Below, piece after piece: positions 43,168-52,169 of a DNA stretch of 64,000 bases. The stretch covers positions 62,001-126,000 of the forward strand of contig CAXXPO010000009.1 in the NCBI GenBank assembly GCA_963665185.2. The letters are read 5' to 3'. Origin of the DNA: G963665185 sp963665185 (GTDB taxonomy: Bacteria > Desulfobacterota > Desulfovibrionia > Desulfovibrionales > Desulfovibrionaceae). The notes beneath the pieces were generated by a model. The model was not told the origin of the DNA. It did not search any database and saw nothing but the letters and a program-made list of their open reading frames with translations. A program made the translations under genes and the position numbers. Every line of letters begins with the position of its first letter. Within the stretch, counting starts at the first letter, position 1.

Positions 43168-44454
43168 CTATTGGATGAGGCTGCTCATTTCAAAGATGGG
43201 CAGGAGGATAGCCAGAACCACGAATCCTACAAGGGAGCCAAGCAAGAGAATCATGATGGGTTCCATGAGCGAGGTGATGATGGTCAACTTGCTGGCAACT
43301 TCCGCTTCGGTCATGTTTGATACACGGAGCAGCATTTCGTCCAACTGGCCGCTTTGCTCGCCCGCCATGACCATCTGTACCACCGTGGGGGGGAATACCT
43401 TGCCCTCGGCCAGCGGTTTGACCAGTCCGCCGCCTTCACTGACCTCTTGGGAAATGTCGTCGATATGTTTTTGAAAAACCGAGTTGGTGACTACATTGCG
43501 AACAATGTCCAGGGCCTGCATGAGGTTGACGCCATTGTGCAGCAACGTTCCCAGGGTACGGCAGAAACGGGCGATGGCGATTTGTTGCAGGAGCTTGCCG
43601 ATGAGCGGCAGTCTGAGAACGATTTTGTCCAGCTGTTCGCGACCCTTGGGGGTGGCGGTGTAACGCTTGAGCGATACAATGCCCAGCAGGGCGGTCAAGG
43701 GCAGCACATACCAGAAGGACTGCACCAGGGTGCTCACACTCAGAAGCATCCGGGTGGGCAGAGGCAGGGCGCGATTGGCGTTGACAAATATTTGGGAAAC
43801 CTGGGGCACGACATAGCCCATGAGAAAAAGCACCACGCCCATCCCAACCACCAGCATGAGCACAGGATAGGCCAGTGTGGCCTGGACTTTGCGTTGTAAT
43901 GTGATTTGCTGTTCCGCGAAGTCGGCCAGACGGTCCATTACCAACTCCAGGGTTCCTGAGGATTCTCCTGCCCGAACCATTGTGCAATAGGTGGTGTTGA
44001 ACACGCGGGGATGTTCTTCCAGGGCGCCGGCAAGGCTCAGTCCCTCTTTGACCCGGTCTGCGACCTGGGCCAGAACACGCGCCAGGGCGGTGTCCCTGTT
44101 CTGTTGCAGGATTCCGTTGAAACACTGGTCCAGAGGCAGGCCGGCATTGAGCAGCGTTGCTATTTGGCGGGTTACTATGGCCAGCTCGGACTTGTTGACG
44201 CGGGAGAACAGTGTGGTGAGCGCGGACAAATCCATGTTGCTGTTCAGGTTGAAGGCGGAACGCTTTGAGTGTGTATGGTTTGCCTTCTTCGGGGCGGTGT
44301 TTTTCGCTTTCACTGCCGAGCGTTCGGACAAGGAGCTGACGAACAGTTTTTTTTTGCGCAGTTTCAGACGTGCCGCATCCGCGGTCTCCGCATCGGTATA
44401 TCCCTTTTTGCTGCGCCCCTTGGCGTCTATTGCGATGTATTCGAAAACCGGCAT
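43168..44454 (-). CDS. gspF: type II secretion system inner-membrane protein GspF
   Basis: Polytopic platform protein around which the pseudopilus assembles. 428 residues. Starts MPVFEYIAIDAKGRSKKGY, the GspF opening. Two GspF/PilC repeats: AIVTRQIATLLNAGLPLDQC near 115 and RFCRTLGTLLHNGVNLMQAL near 315, each followed by membrane helices, with VPQVSQIFVNANRALPLPT between. The insertion near residues 50-80 (KNTAPKKANHTHSKRS) is unusually basic. Sits eleven bases after gspE. Confidence 0.97.
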   Translation of the reverse strand: MPVFEYIAIDAKGRSKKGYTDAETADAARLKLRKKKLFVSSLSERSAVKAKNTAPKKANHTHSKRSAFNLNSNMDLSALTTLFSRVNKSELAIVTRQIATLLNAGLPLDQCFNGILQQNRDTALARVLAQVADRVKEGLSLAGALEEHPRVFNTTYCTMVRAGESSGTLELVMDRLADFAEQQITLQRKVQATLAYPVLMLVVGMGVVLFLMGYVVPQVSQIFVNANRALPLPTRMLLSVSTLVQSFWYVLPLTALLGIVSLKRYTATPKGREQLDKIVLRLPLIGKLLQQIAIARFCRTLGTLLHNGVNLMQALDIVRNVVTNSVFQKHIDDISQEVSEGGGLVKPLAEGKVFPPTVVQMVMAGEQSGQLDEMLLRVSNMTEAEVASKLTIITSLMEPIMILLLGSLVGFVVLAILLPIFEMSSLIQ

Positions 44455-44465
44455 GACGGGTCCTT

Positions 44466-46166
44466 TTACAGATAGGCCACGCGGAGGACTTCCTCCAGGG
44501 TGGTTACGCCTTCCAACACTTTGCGGATGCCGTCCTGGCGCAAGGTTCTCATATCGCCTTGGGCTAGGGCGAGTTTGCGTATCTGGTTGGCGTCCGACGT
44601 TTTGAGCACCATATCCTGCAAAGCCGGCGACATGCGTAGAAATTCATAAATGGCTGTGCGGCCCTTATAGCCCGTTTCCATGCATTTAGAGCAACCCACC
44701 TTGGTGTACACTGGCTGGTTTCCGTCCAGTTCGGTGACGCCCATGTCCAGCAGCTCTTCCCGGCTGGGGGATACCTGTTGTTTACATTCGGGACAGAGCA
44801 CTCGTACCAATCGCTGGGCCACGATGGCCCGGACTGCCGAGGAAATGAGAAACGGATCAATCCCCATGTCGATAAGCCGGGTCACGGCGCTGGGTGCGTC
44901 GTTGGTGTGCAGGGTGGAAAAGACCAGATGGCCGGTCAGTGCGGCCTGGACTGCGATTTCCGCAGTTTCCGTATCCCGGATTTCACCTATCAGGATGATG
45001 TCCGGATCCTGACGCACCATGGCTCGAAGACCGCGAGCGAAGTTGAGTCCGATTTTGGGATTGACCTGCATCTGGCCGATGCCGTCGATCTGGTATTCAA
45101 TGGGGTCCTCAATGGTAAGGATGTTTTTGTCCGGCGAGTTGATGTGGGAAAGGGCGGCGTAAAGTGTAGTTGTTTTTCCGCTTCCTGTTGGACCGGTAAC
45201 CAATATGATGCCGTGCGAAAGGCCCAACATTTTCTTCAGGTGGGAAAAGTCGCTGTTTGCAAGACCCAGGTCTGTCAGGTTCAGTATCTTGGCATTTTTT
45301 TCAAGCAAGCGCATGACGATGCGTTCCCCGAATCCCGTTGGCAGGCTCGAAACGCGCAAATCCACGGCCCGATCGCCGATTTTGATTTCAATGCGCCCAT
45401 CCTGGGGGAGGCGTTTTTCCGCTATGTTGAGCTTTGCCATGATCTTGATGCGTGAAATCACTGCGGCGTGCAGACGGCGCGAAAGTGTCAACATGTTGTG
45501 CAGCACCCCGTCCAGGCGGAAGCGAACGATGAGATTTCCCTGATAGGGTTCGATATGGATATCGCTGGCCCTTGTCTTTACAGCCCGTGAAAGAATGTGG
45601 TTGACCAGTTTGATGATGGGCGCATCCGACGTATCGTCCAGAAGGTCCGAGGCTTCGGCGCCTTCGAGCTCCGCGAACAGGGCACTGTCTTCGTCCATGT
45701 CCAGCTCTTCCACAATGGAGTCGGCTTCGGTTTCGTTCTGGCCGTAGGTGCGGTTTATGGCCGAAAGAATCTGTTCTGCAGGGCAGAGCACGGTGTCTGT
45801 TTCCGGCCCGAAGATGACCCGGATATCTTCCACGACCTGAAGGCAGGTGGGGTCGTACAGGGCCACATGCAGTAGTTCATCTGCGTTTTTGAACGGAACG
45901 AACAGGTTCTTGCGCAAATAGGAAATGGGTATGTCGCCCACAAGTTCGGGGTCGAGCATCTCGTCGTCAAGATGGTGCACCATTTTCAACCCAAAGTGGG
46001 TTGCAAAGATGTCCAGCAGTTCCACTTCGCTGATGAGCTTTTGTTGCACCAGGGTCTGGCCGAACCCGGCGCCCGTGGTCGAGGCGATGTCCAAGGCTCC
46101 GTATATTTCTTCTTCGTCCACCCCGCCGCGCTGGGCTATTGCATTGGTCAGGCTTTTGGTGCTCAT
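44466..46166 (-). CDS. gspE: type II secretion system ATPase GspE
   Basis: Cytoplasmic hexameric ATPase that powers pseudopilus assembly. 566 residues. N-terminal MshEN-type domain, then arginine-rich region, Walker A GPTGSGKTTTLYAAL near 330, Asp box ILTIEDPIEYQ, Walker B DIILIGEIRDTETAEIA and His box HLVFSTLHTNDA. The zinc-binding tetracysteine (CPECKQQ ... CSKCMETGYKGR) near 455-500 is complete. Three bases downstream of gspD. Confidence 0.98.
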   Translation of the reverse strand: MSTKSLTNAIAQRGGVDEEEIYGALDIASTTGAGFGQTLVQQKLISEVELLDIFATHFGLKMVHHLDDEMLDPELVGDIPISYLRKNLFVPFKNADELLHVALYDPTCLQVVEDIRVIFGPETDTVLCPAEQILSAINRTYGQNETEADSIVEELDMDEDSALFAELEGAEASDLLDDTSDAPIIKLVNHILSRAVKTRASDIHIEPYQGNLIVRFRLDGVLHNMLTLSRRLHAAVISRIKIMAKLNIAEKRLPQDGRIEIKIGDRAVDLRVSSLPTGFGERIVMRLLEKNAKILNLTDLGLANSDFSHLKKMLGLSHGIILVTGPTGSGKTTTLYAALSHINSPDKNILTIEDPIEYQIDGIGQMQVNPKIGLNFARGLRAMVRQDPDIILIGEIRDTETAEIAVQAALTGHLVFSTLHTNDAPSAVTRLIDMGIDPFLISSAVRAIVAQRLVRVLCPECKQQVSPSREELLDMGVTELDGNQPVYTKVGCSKCMETGYKGRTAIYEFLRMSPALQDMVLKTSDANQIRKLALAQGDMRTLRQDGIRKVLEGVTTLEEVLRVAYL

Positions 46167-46169
46167 GAA

Positions 46170-48233
46170 TCAGCCTGCATGGTCGGAGGGTTTTTGATTG
46201 GACGATTTCCCGGCCGGAGTTGGCTGGAGGGGAATGTTTGGACGCGCTGGCATGATAAGCCTGGGGTTGAGCATGAATGGAGGTTTGATCATGGGCAGGG
46301 CGCGTTCGTCGCCATCATATTGGGCACGTTCCAGCTCTTCTATTTTGTCGAAGTAGATTTCTCTGGCCTCATTGGGGTGGCTGATGATCATGGGGCGGAT
46401 GAAGACCAGGAGATTGGTCTTTGTCTCGGCATTGGCCTTGTACTTGAACAGCCAGCCCAGTCCGGGAATGTCTCCCAGCACCGGAACCTTGGATTCGCGT
46501 TGGGATGTTGTTTTGCCGATAAGTCCGGAGATGACGATGGTCTGCCCGTCCTGTACCACCACCGTGGTTTCCGTGGAGCGTTTACGGGTCACGGGCAGTA
46601 CGGATGAGGATGTTCCCCCAGCATCGGAGGTGACGCGGGAAATTTCCTGGGCGATCTTGAGTTTGACAGTGTTCCCTTCGTTTATCTGGGGAGTTATCTT
46701 TAGTTTTGTGCCGATATCCTTGTATGAGTATTGTTGGGTTATACGGTCATTGATATTGTCGCCCGTTCCCTGGCTGGTCAGGTAGGGCCGGTTTTCCACC
46801 ACGTCGATGTTGGCTTCCTCGTTGTCCAGGGTGGTGATCTGCGGCGTGGAGATGATATTGATGCGGTTATCCGATTTTGACAGGCGCACGATGGACTGCA
46901 TGCTCTGGAATTTGACGCCGCCGATTTCTATGGGAAAAGAGGCCACCCCCAGAGCCATACCCGCCATGGACGAATAGCCGAACGGATTATATCCGGTGGC
47001 TCCCGGGTTGACACGGCCGAAAACAAAAGCGCCGTCGCCGTCGCCCACGGATGTCATGCGGCTGCCAGCTCCCCATTCCATACCGCGCTCAAGACCCACA
47101 TCATCCGAAACTTCCATGATAAGGGCCTCAACAAAGACCTGTTTGCGCGGGATGTCCAGCTTTTCGATGATCTCCTCGAGAATGGGAAAGTCTTCCGGAT
47201 CGCCGGTGATGACCAGACTGTTGGTTTCCTTTTCCGCCACAATTTTCGTGTCGCCGGAAATGATTTGCTTTTTATCCGAGGTTGTCGTGACTTTACCCAC
47301 CAGCCCGGTCAAAATTTTGCCCAGATTTTCTGCATCGGCATTTTGCAGGTAGACGACCTTGATGTTGCCTTTTCCCTTGGGCGTGGGTTTGTCCAGCCGA
47401 GCCACCAGATCCCGGATTCTTGCAGTCTGTTCCGGTGGGGCCAAAACGATCAGTTCATTGATGCGTTCATCGGGAACGACCATCATCTGTTGCGTTTGCC
47501 CCGGTGTGTTTGGGTCCTTGCTTTGCGCCTGAAGCATTTTGTTTATTTTTTCAGCAATGTTTTTGGCTGTGGCATATTCCAATCTGATGAGGTTGAATGT
47601 TGCGTCTGTTCCGGCCACGTCCAATGCACGGACAATGGTCAGCAGACGACCGATATTGCCGTTGAGGTCCGTAACGATCAACGTGTTGGACGGAATATAC
47701 TGGCTGATTAATCCACCGGGGGTGATCAGCGGAGTGATTACAGCCGCTACTTCCTGTGTGCGCACGTGGTTGAGTTTTATGATACGGGTCATCATGCGGT
47801 CCGTACCGTTTCCTAGGGAATGGACAGGCCCCACGCTGACCGTGCTGCCTCCTTTTGCCTTGCTGGCTGGGACGATCTTGATGATGTCTCCCGAGGGGAT
47901 GGTGGCAAAACCATACACCTGCAGAACGGATTCGAATACTTTGTAGACTTCGTCCTGGGATATTTTTCCAGGCGAAAAAACCGTGATCCGTTGGCGGACA
48001 TTGTTGTCCAGAATGAAGTTCTTGCCCGTCAGTTCGCTGACGAATTTAATGAACACGCGGATGTCCACTTCCTCGAAATTGAGGCTGATTTCCTTTTGGG
48101 GTTGGGCCTGGGCAGGTGTTGGCTGTAATATCCAGCAGACAGCCGTAAAAAGGACGAGGACAAGCGCTCGCAAAATCAGCGAGCGCAGGGCGGGAAGGGA
48201 CCGTGCAAAATGAATAGTATTATTTGATGACAT
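46170..48233 (-). CDS. gspD: type II secretion outer-membrane secretin GspD
   Basis: Outer-membrane channel of the secretion system. 687 residues. Signal peptide (about 1-43) ending AQAQ. N0 domain (ISLNFEEVDIRVFIKFVSEL), N1 to N3 repeats (TLIVTDLNGNIGRLLTIV; VVPDERINELIVLAPPEQT), then the secretin core with VPVLGDIPGLGWLFKY near 580 and TNLLVFIRPMII. A short C-terminal extension rich in Pro has no clear S-domain, so pilotin docking may differ. Start overlaps the gspC end by 14 bases. Confidence 0.98.
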   Translation of the reverse strand: MSSNNTIHFARSLPALRSLILRALVLVLFTAVCWILQPTPAQAQPQKEISLNFEEVDIRVFIKFVSELTGKNFILDNNVRQRITVFSPGKISQDEVYKVFESVLQVYGFATIPSGDIIKIVPASKAKGGSTVSVGPVHSLGNGTDRMMTRIIKLNHVRTQEVAAVITPLITPGGLISQYIPSNTLIVTDLNGNIGRLLTIVRALDVAGTDATFNLIRLEYATAKNIAEKINKMLQAQSKDPNTPGQTQQMMVVPDERINELIVLAPPEQTARIRDLVARLDKPTPKGKGNIKVVYLQNADAENLGKILTGLVGKVTTTSDKKQIISGDTKIVAEKETNSLVITGDPEDFPILEEIIEKLDIPRKQVFVEALIMEVSDDVGLERGMEWGAGSRMTSVGDGDGAFVFGRVNPGATGYNPFGYSSMAGMALGVASFPIEIGGVKFQSMQSIVRLSKSDNRINIISTPQITTLDNEEANIDVVENRPYLTSQGTGDNINDRITQQYSYKDIGTKLKITPQINEGNTVKLKIAQEISRVTSDAGGTSSSVLPVTRKRSTETTVVVQDGQTIVISGLIGKTTSQRESKVPVLGDIPGLGWLFKYKANAETKTNLLVFIRPMIISHPNEAREIYFDKIEELERAQYDGDERALPMIKPPFMLNPRLIMPARPNIPLQPTPAGKSSNQKPSDHAG

Positions 48234-49119
48234 AATGATGGTTCAGCATTTTATTGTTGCGCATGATCACGACATTGACTTCCTTGGCAGTGTTCAACAG
48301 TTCGTAAAGCCCCATGGCCTGGGCCGCGTTGGTCAGTGGCGCGCCGTTCACGGAGAGGATGACGTCGTTGTCTTGCAGGTTCAGCTGACTGTAGATGCTG
48401 TTGGGCTTCATGTTGTTCAGCCGGAGGCCTTTGCCGGTGGGGCCGCTGTAGGAGGATACGGCAGCTGAGTTGAGTACGTCCTGCAGATCGTCCAATGAAT
48501 TTTTTATATCCTCACGGCTCAGGCTCCGGGTGGTTGTTTCGGGCGATGCCACGGATATTCCCGCTGGAGCGACCACGTTTTCCGGTCCGGCTGAAATTCC
48601 CGCAATGTCCATGTATGCCTTGGAAATGCGTGTAAGCAGGCGCAGGGTTTCATTCTCTTTTGTGATGATAACGGCCTGGGGCAAAACCCGTAGGATGGTA
48701 TACCCGTGGATGGTATCGCCTTTTTTGTGGAATCCTTCGAGATTTGTTTTTTTGTCCAGAAGGATGGCCACGTTTTCCGGAGAATCTCCGAATTCGCCAA
48801 GATATCCTGAGGCAATGACTCCCATAAGGGCAATGGGCAACTCCCGCTGTGCAATGGGAATATGGTCAATCTTCTGTTTGGAAAGAGGAGGTGCCGGAGG
48901 AATTTTGGCCGCTTCGCCAAAGAGGTTGCGGCTTACAATGGGCAGATAGGAGGTGTACGGCTGATATGTCATTTGTTTTAATCCCTCGGCCTTGATGTCC
49001 ACATCCCGGCCTTGTGGCCAGGGGGAAAATGCATGGCGCAAATGCAGGGCCAGGGCGTCGGTCAACAGCCAGAGCAGGGCGGTCAATGCGACCAGGAAAG
49101 CAAGGTGTTTGAACTTCAT
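48220..49119 (-). CDS. gspC: type II secretion system protein GspC
   Basis: Inner-membrane protein linking the platform to the secretin and selecting cargo. 299 residues. One membrane helix near 6-24, then the homology region (YLPIVSRNLFGEAAK near 60 and ALMGVIASGYLGE) that binds GspD N0, and a C-terminal PDZ domain (LRLNNMKPNSIYSQLNLQDN, SVNGAPLTNAAQAM). First gsp gene of the cluster. Confidence 0.95.
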   Translation of the reverse strand: MKFKHLAFLVALTALLWLLTDALALHLRHAFSPWPQGRDVDIKAEGLKQMTYQPYTSYLPIVSRNLFGEAAKIPPAPPLSKQKIDHIPIAQRELPIALMGVIASGYLGEFGDSPENVAILLDKKTNLEGFHKKGDTIHGYTILRVLPQAVIITKENETLRLLTRISKAYMDIAGISAGPENVVAPAGISVASPETTTRSLSREDIKNSLDDLQDVLNSAAVSSYSGPTGKGLRLNNMKPNSIYSQLNLQDNDVILSVNGAPLTNAAQAMGLYELLNTAKEVNVVIMRNNKMLNHHYVIK

Positions 49120-49165
49120 GCGTCCTGCAAAGTTTGTCTAATGCACATTTTCAGGAAAAGAGCGA

Positions 49166-50134
49166 CTACCAGCATACGCCCAGTTCTTTGGATACATTGT
49201 AACGGGTGCACATGCCGTTTTCGCAGGCCTTTTTAAGATCTCTGCATCCTTTGCCCTTGTCGTTGAGACGCAAGTAAAGCACACCCCGATTGTGTAGCGC
49301 CTGGGGAAATGTCGGTTGGATCATGAGCGCCTGGGTGTAGTCGGCAATGGCCTGTTCGTATTGGTCCCTGTTTTCCAGGGCGATGGCCCGATTGTACAAT
49401 ACTTCGGGATCGTTCGAGACAATGGCAAGGGATTTGTCGAACTGGGCAATGGCCATATCATACATGGTGGTTCGCAACCGGATGACTCCCATGTTGTTGT
49501 GGGCTTGCGCCAGTTGTGGATTGAGCCTCAGGGCCACGGCATAATCGGACAGGGCCTTGGCGTACATTTCCATTTCCTGGTAGACGCGGGCACGGTTGAA
49601 GACAGCATCGTCCAGAGTTTGCCGGGAAACCTCGAAAGCTTTGGAAAAGTCGTTGATGGCGGCCTGATTCAGCTTGAGAGAATAGTTGGCAAGGCCGCGG
49701 TTGTTCAGAGCCAAGGCAAAATCGGCATCAACATCTATGCAAGTGGTGAAATCCTGTTTTGCTTCCTGAAACTCCTGCATCCGAAGTTTTGTTGTTCCTC
49801 TGTTGAAATATCCCAGCGGATTGGTCGGATCGAGTTCGATAGCGCGGGTGAAGTTGAAGACCGCCTGCATGTCGTTGTTGGTATTGTAATGGGCCAATCC
49901 TCGATACAGAAAAGCCTTTGCATTGCGCGGCGCTTTGGCGATCACAGCGTCAAGTGTTTGTACGGCATTGAGGTCTTTGCCGCTTTGAATGTCGGAACGG
50001 GCCAGTTCTACAAGCTTGTTCAGGCTTTCTTCGGTTGCCGTCTCTGTCGCAGGAGGTTTTGGGGGCGTTTTTGAAGCGCAACCGACTAAGGTGGCAAAGA
50101 TCAAAAACAGCGAACAAAGTATGATTCGTTTCAT
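49166..50134 (-). CDS. TPR-repeat lipoprotein at the head of the secretion operon
   Basis: 322 residues. Lipoprotein signal peptide with lipobox LVGC, Cys19, then a Pro/Thr linker and about eight TPR units (for example AKAFLYRGLAHYNTNNDMQA and AQAHNNMGVIRLRTTMYDMA). The tail CRDLKKACENGMCTRYNVSK contains a Cys-rich Sel1-like ending. It is 46 bases before gspC in the same orientation, so it is probably in the operon. PilF/PilW-type TPR lipoproteins are pilotins for secretins; no GspS gene is seen, so a pilotin role is a reasonable inference, not shown. Confidence 0.85.
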   Translation of the reverse strand: MKRIILCSLFLIFATLVGCASKTPPKPPATETATEESLNKLVELARSDIQSGKDLNAVQTLDAVIAKAPRNAKAFLYRGLAHYNTNNDMQAVFNFTRAIELDPTNPLGYFNRGTTKLRMQEFQEAKQDFTTCIDVDADFALALNNRGLANYSLKLNQAAINDFSKAFEVSRQTLDDAVFNRARVYQEMEMYAKALSDYAVALRLNPQLAQAHNNMGVIRLRTTMYDMAIAQFDKSLAIVSNDPEVLYNRAIALENRDQYEQAIADYTQALMIQPTFPQALHNRGVLYLRLNDKGKGCRDLKKACENGMCTRYNVSKELGVCW

Positions 50135-50448
50135 TTTTTATTATGATATTGCAGCCGTGGCGACTGTCTGAGGTTGGTTTCTTCACATTGTCAGTGATGA
50201 AATTACGCCGCATATGAAAAGCGCCGTCTGGATCGTGTGTCTTCATATCGCAATTGAATTGCTTTGCAAACCATGACTTCTTCTGACTCGACGGCTCAGG
50301 CCTGCGGCCTGCGGATGTTGGGCCGTTTATTTCGCACACGCAGGTGAAGTTTTGGAGACATCAGCAGAAATTGTCATTTTTCGGTAACTCTGTTTTTTGT
50401 GACGACATGGTGCTTAACAACTGGAATGACCTGACGTAGATTCTGCCC
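50135..50448. other. divergent intergenic region upstream of the secretion operon
   Basis: 314 bases between the TPR lipoprotein and the DUF2721 gene. Contains a candidate promoter for the secretion operon, a GCAATTGAATTGC inverted repeat (50250-50262) and a repeated CCTGCGG pair near 50301-50316. No coding signal. Confidence 0.5.
50242..50269 (-). promoter_or_regulatory. candidate promoter/operator for the type II secretion operon
   Basis: On the minus strand TTGCAA (50269-50264), 16-base spacer, TATGAA (50247-50242); the spacer includes the 13-base near-palindrome GCAATTCAATTGC, which could be an operator. About 108 bases before the TPR gene. Confidence 0.3.
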
Positions 50449-50916
50449 ATGGAAACACAAAACATTTCATATGCATTTCAGGCCGCCATTGCTCCCTGTG
50501 TGCTTATCTCGGCTTTTGGTCTGCTTCTCTTGTCCATGACCAACCGGCTGTCGCGGCCCATTGACCGTCTGCGGGAAATGTGTGGGAAAATCGAAACGTG
50601 TCCCCAGAATGATCAGGCACATTATGCAAGCCAGATTGAAGTATTGTTTACTCGCTGCAAGCTTCTCCGGGCAGCCATTGGGCTGGCGACCATGGGGATA
50701 TTCGGCATTGGCGTTCTGATGTTGCTGGTGTTCAGCGGTACGGTCATGGGGCTGGAGCTTGAGAGGATGGCAATTCCGCTTTTTTCCATAAGTCTTGTCT
50801 TTCTGTTGGGCTCCCTGATATTTTTCTTTATGGACATCCGGTTAACCCTGCATTCTGTCCGCTATGAAATCGATCATGCCGAACGCAAGGTGGACAGGAG
50901 GCTGAAACATGGATGA
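50449..50916 (+). CDS. DUF2721-family membrane protein
   Basis: 155 residues with three predicted membrane helices (about 11-27, 78-97, 106-127). FQAAIAPCVLISAFGLLLLS and MTNRLSRPIDRLREM are the DUF2721 hallmark; function unknown in the family. The start lacks a good Shine-Dalgarno. It overlaps the next gene by eight bases. Confidence 0.85.
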   Translation: METQNISYAFQAAIAPCVLISAFGLLLLSMTNRLSRPIDRLREMCGKIETCPQNDQAHYASQIEVLFTRCKLLRAAIGLATMGIFGIGVLMLLVFSGTVMGLELERMAIPLFSISLVFLLGSLIFFFMDIRLTLHSVRYEIDHAERKVDRRLKHG

Positions 50917-51589
50917 TTCTGGCGGATATTCAAACGTGATCCAGACCGATTTATATGTGGCACCGCATGTGGACCACACTGCCCTGGTGAGCATTGACCT
51001 GCAAAATGATTTTTGTGATCTTTCCGTTCCCAAATCCATCGGCTCGGATAGCCTGACGGTCGCCAACTCCGTTCGATTGGCAGCGGGGTTTCGTTCCGTT
51101 GGGAGGCTTGTTGTTCATGTGGTGCGTCTGTACCTTCAGGACGGTTCCAATGTGGACTCCATACGTCGGACGGCTGTACGCCAAGGCATGCAGAAGGTAT
51201 TGGTAAATACGTTTGGAGCCGAACCGGTTGACGGATTGCTTCCTTCCGGGAGTCACCTTGAGGTGGAGCAGCTTCTTGGAGGACGCCCCCAGCAGCTCGG
51301 AACCAATGAGTTTGTGATATATAAACCCCGGTGGGGGGCTTTTTATCAGACAGCGCTTGAAGAGGTGCTGGAGCGCAACAGTGTGGATACACTGGTTATT
51401 TGCGGCACGGTGTTTCCAAATTGTGTCCGGGCCACGATACACCAGGCCTTGGAGCGGGATTACCGGGTTGTTTTGGCGTATGATGCCATAGCTGGAATTT
51501 ATGCGCGCGGAGTGCGGGAATACATTGGTATGGGGGGCAATGTATTGTCTACGGATAGGGTTCTGGAATTGTTCTGCTCTCCCGAATAG
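50909..51589 (+). CDS. isochorismatase-like cysteine hydrolase
   Basis: 226 residues. Catalytic triad of the cysteine-hydrolase superfamily: Asp30 (SIDLQNDF), Lys139 (VIYKPRWGAF) and Cys172 (FPNCVRAT). Related enzymes are nicotinamidases, ureidoacrylate hydrolases and other amidases, so the exact substrate is unknown. Translated from an ATG overlapping the DUF2721 stop. With nadCAB elsewhere in the window a nicotinamidase role is possible, but sequence motifs do not settle it. Confidence 0.85.
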   Translation: MDDSGGYSNVIQTDLYVAPHVDHTALVSIDLQNDFCDLSVPKSIGSDSLTVANSVRLAAGFRSVGRLVVHVVRLYLQDGSNVDSIRRTAVRQGMQKVLVNTFGAEPVDGLLPSGSHLEVEQLLGGRPQQLGTNEFVIYKPRWGAFYQTALEEVLERNSVDTLVICGTVFPNCVRATIHQALERDYRVVLAYDAIAGIYARGVREYIGMGGNVLSTDRVLELFCSPE

Positions 51590-51660
51590 CTGGAAACAGT
51601 GTTGACAAATTCGGAACCAAAGGCCAGTTCTGCAATAATTATTAAAACAGGAGTGGGTAA

Positions 51661-51960
51661 ATGTTTGAGAATATCGACGATATAACGGTTGACTATGAAG
51701 AGGGGGGGCAGCTTCTGGTCAAGGAACTGGATAAAATGATTTTGTCCAAAGGCGCCTGGACCACGATTCTGTTCCGGTTTCAGCAATGGGATAACAAACT
51801 TGAGGACTACGGCCCGGAGCGTTATATTATTCGGCGATATCGCAAATTGCAGGGCCAGTACAAACCTCAGTCCAAGTTCACCATTTCCAGCGTTCGACAG
51901 GCCAAGATGATGGTGGAAACCCTGACAAAGTGGATTGAAGACGCCGAAGAAGACGCCTGA
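51661..51960 (+). CDS. small conserved protein of unknown function
   Basis: 99 residues, acidic ends around a basic middle. The central segment (GAWTTILFRFQQWDNKLEDYG, then RYIIRRYRKLQGQYKPQSKF and SSVRQAKMMVETLTKWI) has the look of a conserved small protein I associate with Desulfovibrio relatives and for which no function is known to me. Preceded by AGGAGTGGG. It is followed by a strong terminator and appears monocistronic or at the end of the DUF2721 operon. Confidence 0.8.
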   Translation: MFENIDDITVDYEEGGQLLVKELDKMILSKGAWTTILFRFQQWDNKLEDYGPERYIIRRYRKLQGQYKPQSKFTISSVRQAKMMVETLTKWIEDAEEDA

Positions 51961-51990
51961 ATAATACCTTGTCGCCTTGCGGCGACGTTG

Positions 51991-52044
51991 GATGAAAAAC
52001 AAAAAGGCCGCCATATGCGACCTTTTTGTTTTTCATCTTTTTAT
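51991..52044 (+). terminator. long hairpin terminator after the 99-residue protein gene
   Basis: Near-perfect ~17-bp arms GATGAAAAACAAAAAGG / CCTTTTTGTTTTTCATC with a small mismatched apex, then T-rich sequence. A smaller GTCGCC-TTGC-GGCGAC hairpin precedes it (51971-51986). Its core resembles that of the mgtE terminator. Confidence 0.88.
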
Positions 52045-52169
52045 TTAATCTGGCTCTTTTCAAGCAAACGAATCTGGCATAGTACCCTGCCCTCATTGTT
52101 TGAGTCTGTTCCTGGCTGCTTTTTTTCGGAACAAAGTCTCCTGCCTCATATCATTTTCGGGAGTTGCTG

